Positions 1 through 5,297 of a stretch of 5,408 bases of DNA are shown piece by piece. The stretch comes from JBLMZW01 sp050259035. Its GTDB lineage: Bacteria; Bacillota; Syntrophomonadia; Syntrophomonadales; DTU052. Within the stretch, counting starts at the first letter, position 1; every line of letters begins with the position of its first letter. A program made the position numbers and the translations under genes. Below the pieces are notes generated by a model. The model searched no databases, was not told the origin of the DNA, and worked only from the letters and a program-made list of their open reading frames with translations. The DNA is taken from the NCBI GenBank assembly GCA_050259035.1, contig JBLMZW010000250.1, positions 1 through 5,408 on the forward strand, written 5' to 3'.

Positions 1-1
1 C

Positions 2-73
2 GCGGTAGATAATGCTTTCAAATCCGCCGTTTCCAGTCCTAATTTATCAATCGTGATTGCCGACTACCGCTAA
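2..73 (+). CDS. possible C-terminal end of an unidentified protein (partial)
   Basis: An open frame enters from the left edge and runs to a TAA at 71-73. It gives 23 residues beginning AVDNAFKSAV and ending SIVIADYR. The composition is protein-like: a plausible helix followed by a hydrophobic strand. The stop lies just before a terminator-like hairpin and a convergent gene, as expected for a gene end. The fragment is too short to recognise a family, and a random open frame of this length is possible. Confidence 0.45.
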   Translation, partial: AVDNAFKSAVSSPNLSIVIADYR

Positions 74-79
74 GCTAGA

Positions 80-118
80 AACGAAAGCAAAAGAAACGCG
101 AGGGTTATCCCCCGCGTT
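80..118 (-). terminator. Rho-independent terminator of the leftward membrane-protein gene
   Basis: Read on the minus strand, AACGCGGGGG and CCCTCGCGTT form a 10-bp stem including one G-U pair, closed by an ATAA loop (95-118). A T-rich run, TTCTTTTGCTTTCGT, follows at 94-80. The hairpin begins 34 bases past the TAA of the leftward gene. On the plus strand the G-U pair becomes an A-C mismatch and the following bases are not a good U tract, so it should terminate mainly the leftward transcript. It may serve weakly for the rightward gene that appears to end at 73. Confidence 0.8.
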
Positions 119-152
119 AAACATCTCTTGTATATTTAGATTAACCTTCCTT

Positions 153-1001
153 TTACATACCATCTAGTGCTTTAGGAGCTTCCCAATCAGGTTCGGCCTT
201 CCCTTTCATTGGAATTAATCCCACACTCTTGGCGTAAAAAAGGTAAACCGCAATAATAACCATGGAAGTTGCCAATTCCATAGCTATATATGAAATGGTT
301 TGACTGGTAATTAAAGCCCCAATATTGGGTAACAGCATAATCAACACAAGGTTTAGCATACCGAATATAAAGTTGATCATATAACCGAAGACTATTAGTA
401 TCAATGATATAAAGAATATCGCCCAACCCTTACCGCGGGTGAGTTCGAAGCTTCTGGATATAGCCTTAAAAGCCGAAGTATCTTCCATGACATAGATTGG
501 CAAAGCGAGCGAGAACTTGACCAGGAGAATTAATCCCGGAATGATTAATAGTATGGATCCTACAGAACAGGCTATTCCCATAATAATTCCAATTCCTATA
601 ATGCCCGGCAGCTTGCGGAAGGCCCTGCCCATTAATTCACCCACCTTAAATTCTTTAAACTTATAGGCATCATCCGTTACAAGCACCTTTGCTATGGGAT
701 CGACCAGACCGATTAGACCTAAAACCAGGAAGCCCAAGCAAAACCTCCACATTTTCTGTGGGGGGAAAAGTGGTATTTTCTGTGGTTGGTTATATTCACC
801 CATTGCATTCGGGTCACCGAGGCTTTTAAAAACACTTCCCATTTGAGCCTGATTGGAAAGATAATCAGGGCCAAATGTCGCAACTTGCAGGCCATACATC
901 ACTGCTAAGAACGGCAACATAATTAACAAAACAACTACCGTATAACGTCCTATGTTTTTAAAGAACACTGAAAAAGTTTCTGACAGGACTTCCTCAAACA
1001 T
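153..1001 (-). CDS. polytopic membrane protein, glycerophosphodiester phosphodiesterase membrane-domain-like
   Basis: This 282-residue integral membrane protein has about five to six hydrophobic segments, at roughly 20-42, 86-108, 132-161 (long, perhaps two), 193-225 and 236-257. Between the third and fourth lies an E-D-x-S-A-x-x-A-I-x-R-S-x-E-L-T-R-G-x-G-W stretch (173-193), preceded by an I-P-G turn (154-156). This pattern resembles the membrane domain found in GPDPase_memb/YciC-like proteins, whose function is mostly unknown; no catalytic phosphodiesterase domain is present. I chose the ATG at 1001-999 because GGAGGG (1013-1008) then lies 6 bases upstream; the ATG at 1007, two codons earlier, would touch that site directly. 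The gene is transcribed away from the Ubl operon, so a functional link is not shown. The family call is by pattern recall only. Confidence 0.85.
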   Translation of the reverse strand: MFEEVLSETFSVFFKNIGRYTVVVLLIMLPFLAVMYGLQVATFGPDYLSNQAQMGSVFKSLGDPNAMGEYNQPQKIPLFPPQKMWRFCLGFLVLGLIGLVDPIAKVLVTDDAYKFKEFKVGELMGRAFRKLPGIIGIGIIMGIACSVGSILLIIPGLILLVKFSLALPIYVMEDTSAFKAISRSFELTRGKGWAIFFISLILIVFGYMINFIFGMLNLVLIMLLPNIGALITSQTISYIAMELATSMVIIAVYLFYAKSVGLIPMKGKAEPDWEAPKALDGM

Positions 1002-1267
1002 TATCATCCCTCCGATATTAAATTGACGGTTAATTGAGTGATATTCGCGTTTTAATAGATATTTGACACATTCCTTAATTTTCCTGCCACATTTTTATAT
1101 GTTAATGCATTAGTTTATATAATTGGTCATTTTTTTATATTACAGGCAGAATATAGCAGGAATAGGGGTGGGCTTTGTCCAATATGTTGTCATATATTGA
1201 AGGTCACATTTATCGTATGATCGGTTTACTTTAAAATCCTTTACGGTGATAGGGAGGATGCCTGAAT
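1002..1267. promoter_or_regulatory. AT-rich divergent intergenic region with presumed promoters for both directions
   Basis: This 266-base gap separates the leftward membrane-protein gene from the rightward protease-Ubl gene set and must hold the promoters of both unless transcription starts elsewhere. It is strongly AT-rich. It contains a perfect palindrome, TAATGCATTA (1103-1112), flanked by TTATAT-type runs on both sides, and two similar pyrimidine-rich strings (CATTTTTATAT ending at 1100 and CATTTTTTTATAT ending at 1140). A CAATAT-N8-ATATTG inverted repeat (1180-1199) also lies here. I see no small gene and no recognised riboswitch. No consensus promoter is clear for the leftward gene. 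Confidence 0.6.
1187..1221 (+). promoter_or_regulatory. tentative sigma-A-type promoter of the protease-Ubl operon
   Basis: TTGTCA (1187-1192, five of six to TTGACA) is followed after 18 bases by TATCGT (1211-1216, four of six to TATAAT). An overlapping TATGAT (1216-1221, five of six) would be a better -10 but sits 23 bases from that -35. Either choice would start transcription some 40 bases before the protease ATG. The -35 lies inside a CAATAT-N8-ATATTG inverted repeat that could be an operator. This is pattern matching in AT-rich DNA, so it is weak. Confidence 0.3.
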
Positions 1268-2179
1268 ATGGTTAAACCTGGGAGCCAATGGGTCATAGCA
1301 ATAATCATAATGTTGTTAACCGGATGGATTGTATTCTATTCCCCGAATGCAATGGCGGAAGATATTGACTGGGAGTTCCTGATTCAACAGACTAAACCCG
1401 GTATTATTTGTGTGCTCTCGGATGAAGAGGGGGGCTCATCTATCGGTACCGGGTTCTTAATTAGTCCGGAAGGCTATGCTTTAACCAATGCCCATGTAGT
1501 CAGCGATAATAAACAGGTTGGGATCAAACTTGCCAATGGTGAAACTTTTACCGCTGATGTAATGGCATCTAATCAAAATGAAGACCTGGCTTTATTAAAG
1601 CTGCCAGTCAAGAACCTTCCCACCCTTAGACTGGGAAGCGGAAAAGTCACCGAAGGCGAACAGGTTATGGCGATAGGCGCACCGTATGGGTTGGATTATA
1701 CGGTTACCCGGGGAATCGTAAGTACGGTGAATCGAGAGCTATATGGCAAACGGGTGATTCAGACTGATGCCGCCTTAAATCCTGGAAATAGTGGGGGGCC
1801 ACTTATTAACGCAAATGGAGAAGTTATAGGAATCAATACCGCGATCGTCTATAGTTCTAATGGACTCGGTTTTGCTATTCCGGTTCAGAGGATTAATTCA
1901 TTCCTTACCAAAGAACATATAGCCGCTGATGTTAACTTGGAAAACGGTCGGGCAGTTCAAGGAGTCAAACCTTTAACCAAAACCCATGTAAAATTAGGCG
2001 ACCAAAATCCGTCCAGTAAAAAGGATGCTCAGGACGTGGATTGGAAACTAATAGCCTGGAGTATAGCCGGAGTCCTGGTTATAGGAATTGGAATCGTTAT
2101 ATGGACAATAATCCGGGGACGAAAAAACGCCGCCGAACTGGGTAACGATTTGAATGATATCGATATTGAACTTAAATAA
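1268..2179 (+). CDS. membrane-anchored trypsin-like serine protease (HtrA/DegP-type catalytic domain, no PDZ)
   Basis: This 303-residue protein is predicted to cleave proteins outside the cytoplasmic membrane. Residues 1-30 form a signal peptide or N-terminal anchor with a hydrophobic core and an A-M-A end. Residues about 40-215 are an S1C trypsin fold with the full triad: H76 in TNAHVV, D106 in NEDLALL and S175 in GNSGGP. HtrA-type strands such as GAPYGLD and GLGFAIP are present. The usual PDZ domains are absent. A linker (216-259), a transmembrane helix (about 260-282) and the basic stop-transfer R-G-R-K (283-286) follow instead. A cytoplasmic tail then ends in D-I-D-I-E-L-K, a motif that recurs in the E2 and the next gene. 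AGGGAGG (1251-1257) lies 10 bases before the ATG. The gene is first in the rightward set, 28 bases before the Ubl. I infer that it senses or acts on envelope proteins while its tail contacts the cytosolic conjugation machinery. Confidence 0.93.
   Translation: MVKPGSQWVIAIIIMLLTGWIVFYSPNAMAEDIDWEFLIQQTKPGIICVLSDEEGGSSIGTGFLISPEGYALTNAHVVSDNKQVGIKLANGETFTADVMASNQNEDLALLKLPVKNLPTLRLGSGKVTEGEQVMAIGAPYGLDYTVTRGIVSTVNRELYGKRVIQTDAALNPGNSGGPLINANGEVIGINTAIVYSSNGLGFAIPVQRINSFLTKEHIAADVNLENGRAVQGVKPLTKTHVKLGDQNPSSKKDAQDVDWKLIAWSIAGVLVIGIGIVIWTIIRGRKNAAELGNDLNDIDIELK
2156..2173 (+). other. IDIEL motif copy 1, protease cytoplasmic tail
   Basis: Codons GAT ATC GAT ATT GAA CTT encode D-I-D-I-E-L at residues 297-302, just before the terminal lysine. 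By the positive-inside rule this tail is cytoplasmic. The motif matches those in the E2 tail and the next gene product. Confidence 0.75.
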
Positions 2180-2207
2180 ATCGAACTGGAATTGAGGAGG
2201 TTTGCAG

Positions 2208-2477
2208 ATGTCAAAGATTAGCCTGATTATTGTTGATGTTACGGGCAATAAGGAGCAACAAGCAATGATACCGGATGATGCACCCATTGGCCGGGTTATT
2301 GCCAAACTGGTTCCCATGATGAACCTCCCTGCAACTGGACCTGATGGTCAGCTAATCAGTTATAAGTTCATTCATAAGGCGACTGGAAGGCAGTTGCATG
2401 AAGATCAGACCCTGGCGGAAGCTAGTATTCAGGACGGCGATCTACTGCGCCTGCAGCCCGAAATAACCGCAGGATAA
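2208..2477 (+). CDS. ubiquitin-like protein (YukD/EccD-type beta-grasp) ending in glycine
   Basis: This 89-residue protein is the likely modifier that is activated by the E1, carried by the E2 and removed by the JAB enzyme. It shows a beta-grasp order: strands about 4-13 and 15-24, a helix about 26-40, a strand about 51-57, then T-G-R-Q-L (59-63) and T-L-A-E-A-S-I-Q-D-G-D-L-L-R-L (68-82). The last part lines up by eye with ubiquitin's T-L-S-D-Y-N-I-Q-K-E-S-T-L and with the YukD-type pattern T-L-x-E-x-x-I-x-D-G-D. The flexible end is P-E-I-T-A-G, so Gly89 is the C-terminus and no tail needs removal. There is only one terminal glycine, not a pair. I chose the ATG at 2208 because GAGGAGG (2194-2200) is 7 bases upstream; an in-frame TTG at 2202 is only 1 base from it. 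YukD-type proteins also occur with type VII secretion, an alternative context not shown here. The E1, E2 and JAB neighbours favour conjugation. Confidence 0.9.
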   Translation: MSKISLIIVDVTGNKEQQAMIPDDAPIGRVIAKLVPMMNLPATGPDGQLISYKFIHKATGRQLHEDQTLAEASIQDGDLLRLQPEITAG

Positions 2478-2485
2478 GTGTCTTT

Positions 2486-3727
2486 ATGGAAAAGCCGGAA
2501 TTGATTGAAACATTACATAGAACTGGGGAACGGAGGCCTTATCCGGCTCCGCTGGTAATTGAGGATATTCCGGATGACCGGTATAGCCGTTTGCGTCTTA
2601 TTCCCTGGTGGGACCAGGATATACTGCGTAAGGCCAAAATAATGGTGGTTGGAGCCGGGGCCCTTGGTAATGAGATAGTCAAGAATCTGGCTTTATTAGG
2701 CGTTGGTAACATTTTAATTATTGATCTTGATACCATTGAAAATTCTAATTTATCCCGTTCAATTCTCTACCGTGAATCTGACGAAGGTCAGCCCAAAGCG
2801 GCGGTGGCCGCCCAAAGGGCTAAAGAGATTAATCCCGATTGCCGTACGGCCTGGCTGCAGGTTAATGCAGCATATGATTTAGGATTAGGAGTTTACCGGT
2901 GGGCGGATGTAGTTCTGGGCGGTCTTGATAACCGGGAAGCCCGGCTGGCAGTCAACCAGGCCTGTTGGAAAGTAGGTACTCCCTGGATAGATGGCGCGAT
3001 AGAAGTGCTTTTTGGCATAGCCCGGGCCTTCATACCCCCGGATGGACCATGCTACGAATGTACCATGAACGAAACCGACTACCGTTTGTTAAACCTCCGA
3101 AAATCCTGTGCTCTGCTGACCAGAAATGAAATGATTTCGGGCAAAGTTCCCACTACCCCCACCTCAGCGTCAGTTATAGCGGGCATCCAGGTACAGGAGG
3201 CGGTTAAACTCATTCATAATCGGCCTGACCTGCCAACCCTGGCGGGGAAAGGATTTTTCTTCAACGGGCTAACCTATGATAGCTATGTGATTGAGTACCA
3301 GCATAAAGAGTCCTGCCCGGCCCATGATACTTATAGAAACATCAAATCAATACCATTAAGTGTTCATACCACCCATCTCGACAATCTGCTTAATCTAGTT
3401 CATCAGGAATTAGGGGATCAAGCGATCATCCAATTGGAAAGGGAAATCATAACCAGCCTGGATTGTTCCAACTGTTCCGATAAATTATCAGTCTTTAAAG
3501 GTCTTGGTCAAGTGACTCAGGAAGAGGCCCGCTGCCAAAAGTGCGGAAATATCCGAACCCCAATATTGACTCACCAGATAACGGGAAAGGAACTGTTTTT
3601 ATCCCATACCCTTTCTGAGATAGGTGTACCCCCATTCGATATAGTCACCGGTACGGCCGGTGATCGATTATGTCACTTTGAACTGACCGGCGATAGGGAC
3701 CAGGTATTGGGCGGACTAGATTATTAA
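2486..3727 (+). CDS. E1-like ubiquitin-activating enzyme (ThiF/MoeB adenylyltransferase fold) with C-terminal zinc ribbon
   Basis: This 413-residue protein is predicted to adenylate the Ubl C-terminus and carry it as a thioester. A 48-residue N-terminal lead with R-Y-S-R (32-35) precedes the Rossmann domain. The G-A-G-A-L-G loop is at 56-61, D80/D82 end strand two, and N88 and R91 (SNLSR), K104 and D148 (GLDNR) complete the ATP site. C208, just before the K-V-P-T-T-P-T loop (220-226), is the candidate catalytic cysteine. A structural zinc site appears as C189-x2-C192 paired with C277-P-A-H280, where many relatives have CxxC. Beyond the core, C327-x2-C330 and C350-x2-C353 look like a separate zinc ribbon inside a C-terminal extension (about 285-413). 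The start is an ATG 8 bases after the Ubl stop; the only Shine-Dalgarno is a weak AGGA within the Ubl end, so translational coupling to the Ubl is likely. ThiF and MoeB themselves are less likely given the E2 and JAB neighbours. Confidence 0.93.
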   Translation: MEKPELIETLHRTGERRPYPAPLVIEDIPDDRYSRLRLIPWWDQDILRKAKIMVVGAGALGNEIVKNLALLGVGNILIIDLDTIENSNLSRSILYRESDEGQPKAAVAAQRAKEINPDCRTAWLQVNAAYDLGLGVYRWADVVLGGLDNREARLAVNQACWKVGTPWIDGAIEVLFGIARAFIPPDGPCYECTMNETDYRLLNLRKSCALLTRNEMISGKVPTTPTSASVIAGIQVQEAVKLIHNRPDLPTLAGKGFFFNGLTYDSYVIEYQHKESCPAHDTYRNIKSIPLSVHTTHLDNLLNLVHQELGDQAIIQLEREIITSLDCSNCSDKLSVFKGLGQVTQEEARCQKCGNIRTPILTHQITGKELFLSHTLSEIGVPPFDIVTGTAGDRLCHFELTGDRDQVLGGLDY

Positions 3728-3755
3728 GGTATTCCTACTCCCCAAGGAGAACCAT

Positions 3756-4637
3756 ATGGCGAAGAAGAATGCGAATAATATAATATTACGTGCCTTAAAA
3801 AGGCCCGAAAAAGCCGATTCCGTAAAGGTACAACTTAACCCTTTGGTTGCTGAGGAAGTTCGAACCATAGCATTAAGTGATCTTAAACGTGAATTGGGCG
3901 GAGTGCTTCTTGGGACCTGTAGGAAAGAGGATTCCTATCTGGTTAACGTTGAGGCCATCATTGAAGCCAAGTACACTGACGCTGCCCACACCAGCTTAAC
4001 GTTCACCCACCGTTCCTGGGATTACATAAATCAGGAGCGGGAAACCAGGTATCCGCATCTCAAAATAGTCGGTTGGTTTCATACCCATCCGGGTTTCGGA
4101 GTATTTCTATCCACTCAGGATGAATTTATCCAGAAAAACTTTTTTGATCTGCCATGGCAAATCGCCTTCGTGTTAGACCCGATCAACGAAAGAGCCGGTC
4201 TTTTTGGATGGCAGGACAAAGAGTTGGTTTCACTCCCCTATTGGGTAGATGATGAAATCCATGAGGCCGTTCAGCCCGACCTGATCCATAACTTACATGC
4301 CCCCGCGGCTAAATACCCCCGTTTGATTCGTCTTGGAGCAACTGTCATGCTGTTTTGTACCCTTTGCCTGACTTCTCTCCTATTCTATCAGGCGTACCGT
4401 TCAGACTATCTTACCCGACCCGGGCCCCTTCCCGGGCAGGAATACTTTGGTGAAAGCTATTCTTTTAGGGAGTTCCTCTACCTGTATTTAGACGATTCGT
4501 ATCAAATACTAAAGAGTCTGGTAATAGAAATCCTGCCCAAGAAATCAAAAGCGGATAAGAAGGATAAAAAATCCTATATTACTGAACCCCGGTTCATCGG
4601 AGAACGGACAGTCCCGATGGGCACCACGAGTTCCTGA
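3756..4637 (+). CDS. membrane-anchored JAB/JAMM (Mov34/MPN) metalloprotease, predicted Ubl deconjugase
   Basis: This 293-residue protein is predicted to be a zinc isopeptidase that removes the Ubl from targets. The JAMM signature is complete: E46 (in RELGGVLLG), H109-T-H111-P, seven residues, then S119-x2-D122. The catalytic domain spans about 24-165. A transmembrane helix follows (about 193-211), preceded by K186, R189 and R192. This places the catalytic domain in the cytoplasm by the positive-inside rule. The remaining 80 residues contain a Pro/Gly turn (221-227), an amphipathic Tyr/Leu-rich stretch (237-260) and a lysine cluster (262-272). Whether this end is outside or folds back to the membrane is unclear. 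AAGGAGA (3744-3750) lies 5 bases before the ATG. Because the Ubl already ends in glycine, the enzyme is more likely to deconjugate than to mature the precursor. Classic JAMM enzymes of phage tails or RadC-type proteins fit less well. Confidence 0.94.
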   Translation: MAKKNANNIILRALKRPEKADSVKVQLNPLVAEEVRTIALSDLKRELGGVLLGTCRKEDSYLVNVEAIIEAKYTDAAHTSLTFTHRSWDYINQERETRYPHLKIVGWFHTHPGFGVFLSTQDEFIQKNFFDLPWQIAFVLDPINERAGLFGWQDKELVSLPYWVDDEIHEAVQPDLIHNLHAPAAKYPRLIRLGATVMLFCTLCLTSLLFYQAYRSDYLTRPGPLPGQEYFGESYSFREFLYLYLDDSYQILKSLVIEILPKKSKADKKDKKSYITEPRFIGERTVPMGTTSS

Positions 4638-4703
4638 TAGTATTACCGGTTAAAAGGAAGAACTAAAATTCGTTTAGTCTAAGAACATATAGGAGGCAAC
4701 ATA
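4638..4703 (+). promoter_or_regulatory. longest gap within the gene set, with weak hairpin and strong RBS for a TTG start
   Basis: This 66-base spacer is longer than the other junctions (8-28 bases). It contains ACTAAA-ATTCG-TTTAGT (4662-4678), a weak 6-bp AU-rich hairpin with no U tract, so it is not a terminator. AGGAGG (4691-4696) follows, 7 bases before the TTG start of the E2. I see no promoter with good -35 and -10 boxes. It may serve mRNA processing or differential translation, or simply be a spacer. Confidence 0.4.
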
Positions 4704-5282
4704 TTGAACGCCAGAATGCGCCGTCTTAAGGCCGACTACGAGCGAATACAAAATGAGTTTTCCCTACACCCGCACATTAAGGCAGAACCCATTGATGGGA
4801 AGCCGCCCTGCCGGTACCTTGTTACTTATTATCTAAAAGGACTGCGGTGGGACAAAAGAATTCAGCGGCCCGTGGAAACAGACTTTCATCAGGCCGAGAT
4901 ATACCTTCACCTGGAATATCCGCGCCTTAAACCTCAATGTATTATGAAAACGGAAATTTTCCACCCCAATTTTGGCGACTGGATATGTGTAGGCGACTAC
5001 TGGGCAGCGGGTGAAACTCTGGCCAGCATTATTATTCAAATTGGCCAAATGATTCAGTATCAGATTTATAACCCCAGGAGTCCAGTCAATCCTCAGGCAG
5101 CTAAATGGGCCCGTGAAAATGAAAATCTCCTGCCCATTGGACTTATAAACCTGTATCAACCACAGCCCGAAGATGAAGGAACCAGGCATGCATTACACAA
5201 AAATGGAAACCCAATTGACATTGAGCTTGATGATACTTTATCCACTACTGACAACGATGATTTAGATATTGATTTGTTATGA
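4704..5282 (+). CDS. E2-like ubiquitin-conjugating enzyme (UBC fold) with acidic C-terminal tail
   Basis: This 192-residue protein is predicted to accept the Ubl from the E1 on a cysteine and pass it to lysines. The UBC core spans about 1-150. It shows Y72-P73 and P77 of the strand 3-4 region, the H87-P88-N89 motif, and C95 in W-I-C-V as the catalytic cysteine six residues after the Asn (eight in UBE2D-type E2s). A tryptophan (W100), a helix at 105-121 and N-P-x-S-P-V-N-P (123-130) are typical of the region after the active site. A tail (about 152-192) is rich in Asp and Glu and carries I-D-I-E-L (171-175) and L-D-I-D-L-L (187-192). The TTG start is set by AGGAGG 7 bases upstream; an ATG at 4716 (residue 5) is the alternative but its spacing is poor. 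Retention of HPN and Cys suggests an active E2, not an inactive RWD-type relative. Confidence 0.92.
   Translation: MNARMRRLKADYERIQNEFSLHPHIKAEPIDGKPPCRYLVTYYLKGLRWDKRIQRPVETDFHQAEIYLHLEYPRLKPQCIMKTEIFHPNFGDWICVGDYWAAGETLASIIIQIGQMIQYQIYNPRSPVNPQAAKWARENENLLPIGLINLYQPQPEDEGTRHALHKNGNPIDIELDDTLSTTDNDDLDIDLL
5214..5228 (+). other. IDIEL motif copy 2, E2 tail
   Basis: Codons ATT GAC ATT GAG CTT encode I-D-I-E-L at E2 residues 171-175, followed by D-D. The codons differ from those of the protease copy, so this is not a recent DNA duplication. Confidence 0.75.
5262..5279 (+). other. IDIEL-like motif copy 3, extreme E2 C-terminus
   Basis: Codons TTA GAT ATT GAT TTG TTA encode L-D-I-D-L-L, the last six residues of the E2. 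It is preceded by D-N-D-D, a variant of the same acid-flanked pattern. Confidence 0.6.
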
Positions 5283-5297
5283 CGGGAGTATGTTATA

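Noticed and set aside
187..426. 79-codon minus-strand open frame inside the membrane-protein gene
   Set aside because: It overlaps the membrane-protein gene on the same strand in another frame, has no ribosome binding site I could see, and has low-complexity Tyr-rich content.
1063..1068. Perfect TTGACA as a -35 box for the rightward genes
   Set aside because: No -10-like hexamer lies 16-19 bases downstream (the sequence there is GCCACA-like), and it would leave a leader of almost 200 bases.
2202..2207. TTG at 2202 as the start of the Ubl
   Set aside because: It lies only 1 base from GAGGAGG; the ATG at 2208 has a normal 7-base spacing.
2029..2317. Two minus-strand open frames over the protease-Ubl junction
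   Set aside because: They overlap each other and two genes with clear motifs and binding sites. They are best explained as antisense shadows.
4662..4678. Hairpin between JAB and E2 as a terminator splitting the operon
   Set aside because: The stem is 6 AU-rich pairs with no U tract, too weak to terminate.
4833..5189. 118-codon open frame on the minus strand within the E2 gene
   Set aside because: It lies wholly antisense to a well-supported E2 gene and its translation resembles no protein I recognise; it is a shadow frame.
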